This document shows, in pieces, positions 53,561 to 64,000 of a stretch of DNA of 64,000 nucleotides. The stretch spans positions 13,356,369-13,420,368 of the forward strand of contig NC_057793.1 of NCBI RefSeq assembly GCF_014905175.1, read 5' to 3'. The position numbers and the translations under genes were made by a program. The notes beneath the pieces were generated by a model that made no database searches, had not been told where the DNA came from, and was given only the letters and a program-made list of their open reading frames with translations. Numbering within the stretch: position 1 is the stretch's first letter; every line of letters starts with the position of its first letter. The stretch comes from Aphidius gifuensis. Lineage: Eukaryota; Arthropoda; Insecta; Hymenoptera; Braconidae.

Positions 53561-53599
53561 AAGAAGAAAGAAAACAAAATTTTCAATTTCTCTTTATAA

Positions 53600-54100
53600 A
53601 GAGAAAAAAAACTTCTAAAATACAGAACTTTTGTTTTTGCAAAAATAGTTCTTGGATTATGAAAAAATTTTCTTATATTAAATAAAAAACTTCGTAATTC
53701 AAGAACGAAAAATTTCTTGAATTATGGAAATATTGTCTTGAATTATAACAAATACGTCTTGAAATATAAAATAAAATTCTTAAATAATAACAAAAATTTC
53801 TTGAATCATGGCAAAATGTTCTAATTTTTAGAAGTAAGGTTCTTGGTTTATGGCCAAATAGGTCTTGGATTATAACAAATACTTCTTGAATTATAAAAAA
53901 AAATTCTCAAATAATAACAAAAATTTCTTGAATCATGCCAAAATGTTCTAATTTTTAGAAGTAAGGTTCTTGGATTATAACCAAGTAGGTCTTGGATTAT
54001 AACAAAGTGTACGCGATTTTAGAAGTAAGCTTTTTGGTTTATGAAGTATTTGTTATAATCCAAGAAAAATATTGAACAAATCAAGAAAAAAACTTCTTTT
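53600..54100. repeat. Tandem repeat of TTCTTGRATTATRA units, ~128-bp period
   Basis: CAAAATGTTCTAATTTTTAG recurs near 53813 and 53940, and an underlying ~25-28-bp unit with TCTTGAATTATAA occurs about fifteen times, some inverted (TTATAATCCAAGAA). Confidence 0.8.
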
Positions 54101-54131
54101 ACATAAATAAATATAAGCGAAAAAAAAACTA

Positions 54132-55166
54132 TGTTAACAATCATTTTTCTAATTGTTTTTTTTACTATTCGAACTTTGTTGGTCGATTTTTTTTTATTTT
54201 TTTGTATCAGAAAATTTTGCCTGAGAAGTGACTTGAACTCCTGACACTAACAACGCTACCTAAAATCTACCTATTTTAATTCCTTCGCTTTACCGACTTA
54301 AGGAGGTTATACACAAATCCATTGCGGGTGTTGCGGGGAGCTTCTGACGTCACAGTCTCAAGTGAAACTTGGCTACACTGTAAAATAATAAAGTGTAAAG
54401 CGCCTGCGCCGCGTATACAATATATGGGATTGCGGGTATGTGTGTGTGTTTGAACATGCCATACGTTGCCACATCTAATTTTTGTAAAGTTTATAATTAA
54501 TTTCTCATTAATTGACCGATCAACATATGAAAATTTTTCGCGCAATTAATAAAACTCGGTTTCTAGTATATGTGTGATTTTTTTCAAGACTTTTTCATCA
54601 TTTTTTCTATCCGAAAAAAATGGTTGAAATCTCCATAAGAGCCAATGTTAAATATTATTTTCAATAATTAATTACAAAAAATTTAACCGATCAACATAAG
54701 AAAATAATTATACCGTTGTATTCAGAATGAAAATATCTACTTGTATACAAAATTTCAGAACATTCTCATTATATTTTTTAAAAAAAGAGTAATTCGTGTA
54801 TAACCTCCTTAACCACGACGCAAATATTATACGCGCAATTCGTATTTAAAACAAAAGTATATAAAATTTGGAAAGAAGAAATATTGTGTATCATATGCAT
54901 TAATATTTCAGTACATAAATTTTATTCGATCAAGTCATTAATTTTTAAATAAAAAAATTTGGTATCATAAGGAGAATAAAATCGTAGTCGTATATATAAG
55001 TCGGTAAAGCGTCGGAATTAAAATAGGTAGATTTTAGATAGCGTTGTTAGTGTCAGGAGTTCAAGTCACTTCTCAGGCAAAATTTTCTGATTCAAAAAAA
55101 AAAAAAAATCGACCAACAAAGTTCGAATAGTAAAAAAAAACAATTAAAAAAATGATTGTTAACATG
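54132..55166. mobile_element. Inverted arms with tRNA-like sequence around a TTAA element
   Basis: The left arm 54132-54298 and right arm 54996-55166 are inverted copies, including TTGTTGGTCGATTTTTTTT and TCAGAAAATTTTGCCTGAGA. Each arm contains GTCGGTAAAGCG (A-box-like) and GGAGTTCAAGTCAC (B-box-like), so the arms look tRNA-derived. The left arm ends exactly at the TTAA of the 507-bp element. Confidence 0.65.
54302..54808. mobile_element. 507-bp TTAA-flanked MITE (piggyBac-like)
   Basis: The ends GGAGGTTATACAC and GTGTATAACCTCC are inverted and flanked by TTAA at 54298-54301 and 54809-54812. TTAA duplication is the piggyBac signature, though the termini lack the usual CCC start. A partial second copy lies at about 63217-63375. 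No coding content. Confidence 0.7.
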
Positions 55167-57249
55167 AAAAGACAACTTCGCTCTTTAGCGAAGTACTATC
55201 TTATAAATTTTACTATATTCACCAGTAAAAAAGTAAGGTTCTTTTTCTCAGCAATAATGAAAAAAAAAAAAAAATATATAGTAAATTATTATTCTATTAT
55301 TTTTTTTAAGTTCTCGGTTGCTTTTATTTTATTTTCAAATTAAGAAGCATGCTACACGGAGAGAAAATTATATGAAATTTTCATATACAGTATATGAAAG
55401 TTGCACCAAATCTGCTAGTATATGAGAATTTCATATACTGTATATGGAAATTTCATATACTAGCATATGAAAAAATCATATACTTTGAATTTTTTAGCTC
55501 AAAGCTATAGTATATGAAAAATTCATAAACTGTATATGAAAATTTCATATGCAGTATACGAGAATTTCATAAACGGTATACGAATTTTTCATATACTGCA
55601 TATGAAAAATTCTATTAGTATATTAAAAAATAATTAATTTTTATAAATTCGAATTATATGGGATGGTCTAAATTTATTAAATTTTTTTCATTTGTCTACC
55701 ATTTCTTATTTGTTCAATAACTATTAAATTATAATTTTACAAATTTTTCAATAAAATCACAACTCATGTAACATAGCTAAACTAAGTCTAATATGTTTCC
55801 AATAGTAATGGGACTAGTTAACACATTATGACAAGATATAATTCTATATTTTTTCAGAAATAGGCTCAAATATCGACTAGAATAGCAAAATAGACGGAAA
55901 ATTATAAAATTTCTCTCTACAAAAGTTTTTTTCTAATCTATACGGGATATGTCACCGAGTAGCGTTTTTAAATGGATTGATAAATATTTTACAGGAGAAC
56001 AGACTTTAAATATGCCTCTTTCAAGAAGTACCCAAGTTTTCTTGCATTAACCGGGTAATTACAATTGAAACTAAAATTTATACTGCTTTCTTTTAATTGT
56101 TACGTCTAAAACCCTAAATATTGTAAAATGAGTCGTCAAAGTACAGTAAATTGCTTTCGATAATAATTAATAATCATCAAATTGTTAATTATAAGTAATT
56201 AGGAGGAATGACAACCTTTGAAGATCTTACCTTATCTGTCATTCTTTCCAAACAACTTTTTAATTAGTAAAAAACAATATAAAGACCTAAAACTTGGTAA
56301 AGTCACTTATAATATTATGATGCAGTGCATGACAGTATCAGAATTTGTTTATTTAACGAAAAAAATGAAAGATTCGTTTATCGACGGAGTTTACAATGAA
56401 TAAATTTCCAAACAACTTTTTTTATTCTAAAACTTAATTAAATTTTATGAAATTTTACGAGATTTATTGAATAATTATTCTCTAGTACATGACACTATTT
56501 TATTTGCAAAACACTAAAAAAATTTTTTTTATATTTTTACAGAAAAAAATTTTTTTTACCAGCAATGATATTTTATTCGGGGGAACTCGAAATTAAATTG
56601 GTGGCGCTGGGTATGCTATTTTTGCTATGTTTTGGGACTTATTTAACAATTGGCATTTTATTGTTGTGTCAAAAATAATTCCATAAAAAGTTAAAATTAA
56701 TTAATGGTTATAAAATGAAGTAATTTACACTTAAGCAAATGTGAGTTAGGTAAATTTGAAACGCAAAACATATGGTTAATTATCGGATTAGTGTTTAGAA
56801 TAAAACTGCAAGTGTAAGCATTGTAATTGTTTGTGGTTATGAATAACTTGATCGATAAAATAAGAACAATCAAAAAGAATCAGTATATAAAAAAGCATAT
56901 TTATCGTGGATAATCTAAATATGACTGGAAAAATAGTAAGACAAAGCTCTAGAATTAATCTCTTCTCTATTGGTTATCATTTTATTGGCAGCATGTTATT
57001 TTTCGGAAACGATTGCATCAAATGCATGAAAACTGATCCTCAAAATTTAAACTTCTTTTTTATTCTAACATCTTAAATTTTGTAAAATTTTGCATGGGTT
57101 CTAAGTATTTGGAGATAATGTTCAATGTTTCAACTACTTAAAAATTCAAAATCGGAACGATAAACACAGATAAGAAAAGCATATATAAAAAAATTTTGTG
57201 AGCCATTTAGACTCGCGGGTTTATTATGTGTAAACATCTTCGGCGTGTT

Positions 57250-58738
57250 TCTACGAAAAATTCCTACGAATGCGCAAAGTGGTTAAAAATGAAGTTGAAA
57301 TATGAAAAAAACGGCTATTTATCGGTTATATGTCGTATAGTTATTGAAATAACGAATTATTCTCAAATTTAATAATGGCAATCAATAGAGATCGTCGGGG
57401 AAAAGAAAATGTTTTTAAAAAAATTTCAATATCTCGAATAGTTTTCAAGTTATAATATTTTTTAAAATTTCGATATATCGATTTTTTTTTATTTATTCAT
57501 TTAATAATGGAAGTCGATTAAACTCATCAAGGAGAAAAAAAAATCGAATACAATTTTTTGATCGCGCGAATAGTTTTCGAATTATCGATATCTTTCTAAT
57601 GTTAATGATAATTTTTTTTCATAATTGATAATATAATAGAGCTAAGTACAAAAATAAAGCTAAGTAAAAATATAGCTAAGTAAAAATATAGCTAAGTAAA
57701 AAATAACAAGCTAAAAGTAAGAAATATAGCTAAGTAAAAATATAGCTAAGTAAAATATAGCTAAGTTAAAAATATAGCTAAGTTGAAAATATAGCTGGTA
57801 AAATTATGTAGATATTGTGTGTTTGGCTATAAATATATAGCTAAGTAAAAAAAATAGCTAAGTAAAAAATATAGCTAAGTAAAAGATATAGCTGGTAAAA
57901 TTATGTAGGTATTGTGTGTTTGGCTATAAATATAGCTAAGTAAAAAATATAGCTAAGCAAAAAATATAGCTAAGTAAAAAATATAGCTAAATAAAAAATA
58001 TATAGCTAAATAAAAAATATATAGCTAAGTAAAAAATATAGCTAAGGAAAAATATAGCTAAGTAAAATTATGTAGATATTGTGTGTTTGGCTATAAATAT
58101 AGCTAAGTAAAAAATATAGCTAAGTAAAAAAAATAGCTAAGTAAAAAATATAGCTAAGTAAAAAACCTAGCGACCAAGTAAAAAAAACTTGGATATATTC
58201 ATTATTTTCGAAAAAAAAATATATATTCGTGCTTAACAATACGCGAAAATAAATAATTAGCAGTTTTTTTGAAAAAAAAAACAAAAATTTCGACTTTTTT
58301 TTTTGAGAAAAAAAAATTGTATACATTTTAAAAAAAATATCGATAATTTGATAACTATTCGAGATATAAAAATTTTTATTGGGCTTTTTTTTTAGCTTGG
58401 CGAGTTTTATCGATTGCCTTTATTAATATTAAACAAAAAAACTTAATATATCGAAATATATAAGTTATTATAACTCGAAAACTATTCGCGATATCGAATT
58501 TTTTTATGTTGACTTTTTTTTTTACTTGACGAGATTCATTGATGGCCATTATTAAATTCGAGAATTAATCGTTATTTCAATAACTACACGATTTATAACC
58601 GATAAATAGCCGTTTTTTCCATATTTCAACTCCATTTTTAACCACTGCGCATTCGTAGGATTTTTCCGTATTTTCCCGTAATCGTGAGAACTTTAAAAAA
58701 CCGATAAAAAACATGTTGTCTCGGTTATGATAATATCT
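57250..58738. mobile_element. Second copy of the 1.0-2.95 kb foldback family, left end truncated
   Basis: The left arm from about 57256 (AAATTCCTACGAATGCGCAAAG) and the right arm to about 58738 (ACATGTTGTCTCGGTTATGATAATATC) match the arms of the copy at 1000-2951. The outermost ~90 bp of the left arm are missing. The core at 57640-58180 is the same TAGCTAAGTAAAAAATA array with the same ATGTAGATATTGTGTGTTTG spacer. No target duplication, as expected after truncation. Confidence 0.85.
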
Positions 58739-59219
58739 TCTGAAATTCTTCTGTACAATTACAATAATAATTTTCTCTTTTCAAACTAACATCAGTCATC
58801 AATGTCTATTTCTTTTTTTTAAAAACATAAAATTAGTCAATATATAAATAATATTATTGTATAATAATTCAATATTATCTTTCGTATTTAGGAAATATTA
58901 TTTATATAACAATAATAATAGGTATATTAATCTTGTAAATGAAAATACTTGCATATGCATGTATAATGTATATATATAACAATATTTACTTCGCCTAACA
59001 AATGCAAGTATAACTAATAAATACAAATAAAATACTTGTATATTAATATATACAACGGCGCATATATATATATAATAATAAATAAATTAAATATATAAAT
59101 ATACGCGCATTTAAATTCATCTATACTACAGAACGGCTGATGATAACGGTTACCGACCGATTACCATGGCGCTGCAAGGTGCAATGTAGACTGAGGGTGC
59201 GAACTCACGACACGCAAAA

Positions 59220-59481
59220 GTTTGCGTTTTACATATGCCATAATTCTAAACATGGCGCCTCCGTGATTTAATCCACCCGCTCGACAATGTTTAATTCACA
59301 CGCGCGTTTAAATCACTCGAAATTACTATTACTATATATTGCCAAAATATCACTGAAAAATGTAGTTGTGTGTAATGTGTGTGTAGTGTATCTAGTGTTC
59401 AAAGCTTGGATCATGGAGGCGCCATGTTTAGAATTACGGCAGCCATGTTTAGAATTATGGCAGCCATGTAAAAACGCAAAC
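59220..59481. mobile_element. Small palindromic element
   Basis: GTTTGCGTTTTACAT at the left end pairs with ATGTAAAAACGCAAAC at the right. Inside, TTCTAAACATGGCGCCTCC pairs with GGAGGCGCCATGTTTAGAA, and the latter's end is then partly duplicated. It is notably GC-richer than its surroundings. Confidence 0.65.
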
Positions 59482-60098
59482 AGAAAATGGATTCCTGCCC
59501 AGATCCGTTACCGGATCTGACGTCTAAACTCTATGTTTTTTCCTTTTACTCTAACCCAACCCGCGCCTAAAGATGTTTACACATCAAAAATGCATGCGCT
59601 AGTTTTTATATAAATTTGCTCCTTTATATATAAAGGAATCAGGTGGACCTTCGTCGAAAAATTCTCATTTTCGATTTGAAGAATACCTGAATACCTGATG
59701 TTTATCATGAATTAATAAATTCTGACTGATAAAAAATATTATTTCTCTTATCAAATTTATTTAGTGGACTTATGTAATAATAAAAGTATTACATTTGAGT
59801 ATGCAATAGTGGGATATATATAGATAGTTGATACGCATGAAATTTGTATAAAAATTAAATAAAATGAGGTTTAAAATGAATATTAATATTAATATTTTAT
59901 AATAGTTTATAATGCATGTACGGACAAATTGGTATATTTAATGAATGTTCCTAAATAAATACGAGTGATTTTACCACCAGATCGTCTAAAGTATGGTCCC
60001 AATATTGAATACAATTTGGACCCACAGATGGAGCGAATGTGGTTCTGCTGGTAAAAATAAAGGACTAGTTAGGTCAAAATGAAAGGTTGTCATTCCTC

Positions 60099-60616
60099 TT
60101 AATAATAAGGAATATTATAGTACTATCTTTGACGACATTATCGAAGTCTTTAAGGTGATTGAGTTTATAAAATTTCACAAAAGAGATATATGTATATTAT
60201 TCATTTATTGGCAGTAAAAATAAAATAAATTAAAATGAATTTCTACATGATAATAATTGAAACACTGATGTGAATTAGTGTCAGTAATTGCGTATGTATT
60301 CACCTAGTATTGAGCTGATGTAACTGGAATATTATTAAAAATCAACGTTTTACAGTGTGATCAAAAACGAGTTTTTAAGTTATAAAAAATTTATAATTGT
60401 ATTGAATGTGAGGAGTGTTATTACTTATGATCTGTCAATTATTTTTACTACGTAAATTGACTCATTTTCAATTATTCCTTCGATTGTACTACATTTTCTT
60501 TTTCGATCCAGGAAATAAGGTATCAAAATAAGCCAGCACATAAGGATAAAAAACAACGTGTCAATTTGTTATTTAACTTAAATTTAAAATAATCGGTTCT
60601 GTTCTGTTTTCGAAAA
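60099..60616. other. Non-coding upstream region of the zinc-finger relic
   Basis: No gene or structure that I can support. Confidence 0.4.
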
Positions 60617-62575
60617 ATGGCATGTAGTTCAGTAATTTGCTTTTTTTGCTAAAAGTATTTTAAAAATAATGAAAAGCTTTTAAAACATACAAATATTATA
60701 CATGACAATGGAGAAACTTTTCTATGTCAAGAAAAAACCTGCCACCGAGTTTATACACAATTTAGGACGTTTCAAAAACATCGTATTAATTTTCATTTTG
60801 AGAAGAATACTAGCTTAAGTGTTTTAAAAGAGACTGAAAATTTTAATATGGAAGATACGAATGATTTTTGTATGGAAATGAATAATAGTGATGAGTATTT
60901 ACTGAAGATACTGTTGGTGATGTCAATTATCATTAATCAAATTTGAAAGAAGAAATAACTCTTTTTGTTGCTAAATTATATGACAATGAATTATTGCCTC
61001 GAGTCAAGGTCACTGAACTTATCGATGATTCGAATTAATTGATAAAACTTGTAATTAATGATTTACACACTCAAGTTAATTTAAGAATGTAAACAAATTT
61101 TAATGCTTCAAATAATTATTAATCGCATGATAATATTTTCACAAATTATGATTATTTTTTTTATTTATTTTAAATCTTAATACTTTAATTGTACCGGAAT
61201 CTATCTCTCTACCTAGGTGAGAGATATAAATTTGACAAAGAGAATAATATAATCATTTACAAGAATGTACTAGTTACTGCACAAGTTATTTCAATAAGTG
61301 AAACGCTTCGAAGATTTTTTGAAATACCAGAACTTTTTGCAAAAGCATTAAAACATTTAAATTAGCTGAATAACATCACTGAAAATATTATTTCTAATTT
61401 CGTACAAGGTTCTTTGTGGAATTGAAATAAAATTCGATAAAGAGCAAATCCAATTTTTATTGTACATATCATACGACGATTCCCGGGATAAAAATTTTAA
61501 GTACGGAAAAAGTCTTTAGGCCTAAAAAAGTATAGAAAAATTATTGAAAGTATGGAAGAAGGTCTGAAAACGTACGAATTTGACGACAAAAGTATTATTT
61601 TGATTGAAGCCTTTAATTTCGCTCTGGAAAAAGTCCTGATATTCAGGACAGGCTATTTTTTTTCTCAAGATATTCAAATTTGGTATGGAAAAAGTATTTA
61701 ATTTCAAGACTTTTGCCTGGATACGTTGTTACCATTAAAAAAGTCCTCGGATCCAAGACCAAAGTACTATTTAACAAAAAAATTTTTTTCATCGGCTAAA
61801 GTTCTTTCTTTTTATTATGGACTTTAATATGGACTTCAAAAATTTTAATAAATAAAACTAAGTCCTTCACACTTAAAAAAATTTTATGTAGAGTCAAAAA
61901 AAACTAATTTATAAATAAAGAGTTTATAAAATAATCGCTTTCCTAAATACAGAGCTTTTTTTAAATGTAGAGTCGATTTTATTTTAAAAAATTACAGCTC
62001 GCGTTAATTAATTAATACGTTTGTGTAATGTAATATTGATTTGAGTATGATCTGATAAATTATTTCATTAAGTTAATGAAAAATAAATAAACGAATATAA
62101 ATTATATTAAATTAAAATTTATAGCTGATTAATATTGAATAAATAGTTTATAATAAATTTTTTAATTATTCTCGGCATAATTATGATAATAACAATATTG
62201 TTTAATCAGGACCACAGAAAAAAGTACTGGAAAAATATTGATTTCCAAAACCTTTATTGTATGGAAAAAGTCTTGAAATTCCGTACCTTTTAGAAGTAAC
62301 TTCCAAAAGTCTTACTTTCCCATACTTTTTCAGGACTTTTAAACAGTCCTGAAAAAGTAGTGATTTTGGCAACCATCAAGATTGGTCTTATTTCAAAACG
62401 ATATGAGTCTTATTTTCCAAGACTTTTTCCGTACTTAAAATTTTTATCCCGAGTTATAAAACAATTAATCCGCTAGGATCACATAGAACTATATTGAAAT
62501 GTGGTGCTGTTTATTTTAATGAATTAGAAAGATTAGATAAAGAAGGTATTCATGTTCGTATTTCTATTCTATTTG
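60617..62575 (+). pseudogene. C2H2 zinc-finger transposon protein, broken and split
   Basis: From ATG at 60617 the reading gives two zinc-finger-like regions (VICFFC ... HTNIIH, with an in-frame stop between, then CQEKTCHRVYTQFRTFQKH). Later blocks, in shifted frames, are LFVAKLYDNELLPRVKVTELI near 60960, NIIIYKNVLVTAQVISISET near 61250, then RRFFEIPELFAKALKHLN, and YISYDDS near 61475. There the foldback at 61484 interrupts, and the protein resumes at 62452 with TINPLGSHRTILKCGAVYFN. I recognise this as a common insect transposon-associated protein of unknown function. At least four stops or frameshifts make it dead. Confidence 0.6.
61484..62451. mobile_element. Foldback element inside the zinc-finger relic
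   Basis: The ends CGGGATAAAAATTTTAAGTACGGAAAAAGTCTT (first 20 bases CGGGATAAAAATTTTAAGTA) are inverted at 62419-62451. The interior has repeated GGAAAAAGTCTTGA / TCCAAGACTTTTTC motifs in both orientations. Flanks are GATTCC on the left and AGTTAT on the right, so there is no clear duplication. Coding similarity is contiguous across it. Confidence 0.75.
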
Positions 62576-62907
62576 TTAAAATATTTGTGATAAAATTATA
62601 ATTTAATAGTTATTAAACAAATTATAAAAAATAGTAGACAAATGAAAAAAAATTTATTAAATTTATACCATCCTATATAATTTAAATTTAAAAAATTAAA
62701 TGTTTTTTAATATATACCGTACTAATAGGATTTTGGAATGAAATTTTCATATACTGTATATGAATTTTTCATATACTAGCTTTGAGCTAAAAAATTCCGA
62801 ATATATGATTTTTTCATATACAGTATATGAAATTCTCATATACCAGCAGATTTGGTGCAACTTTCATATACTGTATATGAAAATTTCATATTTTTCTCTC
62901 CATGTAG

Positions 62908-63216
62908 TGATACATCTGAGAAAGAACATATATGTGTGATGAAAGCGTAAAATGGATGAAAGTAAGCATGTCAGTGGATGAAACTACCGTGCCTTATTAT
63001 ACATCGAATATTTCGACTTCTTCCACCACCAATTTTCAAGAATTGAATCAAAATATGACAAAGTCTAGTTAGGATAATGAGGTTTCGTATTGATTACATA
63101 AATCGAAGTGCCGCTCTTTTTTTTCAAATCAGATTTTTTAGTTGCATATTTGAAGTTTCATTCAAAAATGGTATTTAAAATTTTGCGCTTTTACTTTCAA
63201 AACCAGATTCCTTCAG
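62908..63216. other. Non-coding sequence
   Basis: No gene. GTGGATGAAACTACCGTGCC near 62970 resembles ATAACTACCGTGCCTAATAT near 47420, a small shared repeat. Confidence 0.35.
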
Positions 63217-63375
63217 TTAAGGAGGTTATGCAGCTATCACTCTTTTTTTTTACATATAATGAGAATGTTCTAAAATTTTGTACGCAGTTTCATTCTGAAT
63301 ACAACGGTATAATTATTTTCTTATGTTGATCGGTTGAATTTTTTATAATTAATTATTGAAAACATTATTTAACGT
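63217..63375 (+). repeat. Partial copy of the TTAA MITE
   Basis: TTAAGGAGGTTATGCAG followed by ATATAATGAGAATGTTCTAA and ATACAACGGTATAATTATTT is the inverse of 54650-54808. The other half of the element is absent. Confidence 0.8.
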
Positions 63376-63689
63376 TAGTAGAAGGTGGCTCTTCTGGGCG
63401 AGTTCCGGGAATTTGGTTCCCCCTCGTGTGTGTTGTGCATGGGCCCGCATAGGATGCATGGGGTAAAAATAAAATAGCATAGGAGTGAGAGAGAAGTATG
63501 TGTGTGAATGTATATAGTATAGGATGAATGAATAAGGGTGCGTAGTAAAAATGCATGGGTCACGTCACGGGGCAACGGTGAAGTACATATAGAGCATAGG
63601 CCAAGCGTAGTATAGAAATAGAATAAGAATAGAGCATAGGTAAGCGTAGTATAGAATAAGGAAATCGTACAGGTAGATAGTTTTTTTAG

Positions 63690-64000
63690 CATAGAGTTTT
63701 CAGTTGTTTTTTTTTAGTATAGTTTTTTGGGTTAGTATTTTTAGTATAGAATTTTCAGTAGAGTTTTTTTCGTATAGTTTTTTTGCTTTAGTTTTGAAAT
63801 ACAGGTGTTTAGTTTTATAGTAGGAAAAAAAGAATAGAGTTTCAAGAAAACATAAATAAAAGTAGTTTTTTTAATATAGTTTTTCTGTTTAGTTTTTTTA
63901 GTATAGTTTTTTGGTGTTAGTTTTGAAATACATGTGTTTAGTTTTATAGTAGGGAAAAAAGAATAGAGTTTTGAGAAAACATAGATAAAAGTAGTTTTTT
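63690..64000. repeat. Tandem repeat of ~129 bp running off the window
   Basis: GTTTTGAAATACAGGTGTTT near 63791 recurs near 63920, with AGTATAGTTTTTTGG subunits. The window ends inside the array. The stretch 63380-63690 is GA/TA-rich with GCATAGG and GTATAG motifs and no supported gene. Confidence 0.75.

Larger units (their letters stand above)
56202..60098. mobile_element. 3.9-kb element with GAGGAATGACAACC ends and TTA duplication
   Basis: The left end GGAGGAATGACAACCTTTG and right end GGTTGTCATTCCTC are inverted, flanked by TTA at 56199-56201 and 60099-60101. It contains the damaged foldback copy at 57250-58738 and a small palindrome at 59220-59481. A 61-codon ORF at 56218-56403 lies just inside the left end and is unidentified. 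Short ends and a 3-bp duplication make this tentative. Confidence 0.45.
55352..62907. mobile_element. 7.6-kb inverted-repeat element carrying a zinc-finger ORF
   Basis: The left arm begins CTACACGGAGAGAAAA and the right arm ends with its inverse TTTTTCTCTCCATGTAG. Both arms hold ATATGAAATTTTCATATAC palindromes, GTTGCACCAAATCTGCTRGT and a further ~200 bp of matching AT-rich sequence (55620-55760 against 62560-62740). Between them lie a broken zinc-finger gene on the plus strand and two younger insertions. No target duplication was clear. Confidence 0.6.

Noticed and set aside
61522..61707. 61-codon minus-strand ORF
   Set aside because: It lies within the foldback arm repeats (GAAAAAGTCTTG units) and has no independent support.

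Overview
The window is AT-rich animal DNA, almost certainly an insect nuclear genome. The evidence is a spliced monocarboxylate-transporter-like gene with GT-AG introns, a Maverick/Polinton element, hAT, Helitron and other DNA transposons, LINE fragments, tRNA-derived repeats, and arthropod-type TATA plus TCAGT core promoters. A parasitoid wasp would fit this repeat mix, but nothing here proves the order.

Layout. (1) 0.5-13.0 kb holds a decayed but nearly complete Maverick/Polinton. Minus strand: major capsid, minor capsid, adenain-like protease, a basic/hydrophobic protein and a phospholipase-A2-like protein. Plus strand: packaging ATPase, a conserved acidic ORF and a DDE integrase. Minus strand again: protein-primed DNA polymerase B. 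The capsid gene is split by a 1,952-bp foldback element with a perfect 9-bp target duplication. ATPase, acidic ORF and polymerase each carry one in-frame stop, and a deletion has fused the acidic ORF to the integrase. (2) 13.3-15.5 kb: a tRNA-like relic, a second Maverick integrase fragment, tandem repeats and a Helitron 3' end. (3) 15.47-27.84 kb: three nested elements. A DNA transposon with about 250-bp inverted ends contains a LINE remnant. That LINE is split inside ORF1 by a 7.7-kb hAT-type element (8-bp duplication), which is filled with about 35 copies of a ~200-bp palindromic satellite. (4) 27.8-32.7 kb: inverted-repeat elements, one with a related satellite core and a nested 326-bp MITE. 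(5) 32.7-44.3 kb, minus strand: six exons of an SLC16-like transporter. Its 9.5-kb intron holds a LINE ORF2 fragment, MITEs and an unidentified plus-strand exon-like ORF. (6) 44.3-55.2 kb: gene-poor, with tandem repeats and foldback elements. (7) 55.35-62.91 kb: an inverted-repeat element with a broken C2H2 zinc-finger protein, itself invaded by two elements, one carrying another copy of the first foldback family. (8) 62.9-64.0 kb: repeats.

Main themes. The Maverick genes form a compact viral-type module: capsid, maturation protease, packaging motor, replication and integration. Five of its promoters share a TATA box placed 32-33 nt before a TCAGT initiator. A 17-bp unit starting TAGCTAAG recurs inside at least four different inverted-repeat carriers, suggesting one satellite family repeatedly captured by or born in foldback-type transposons. 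Apart from the transporter, little here looks like functional host gene.
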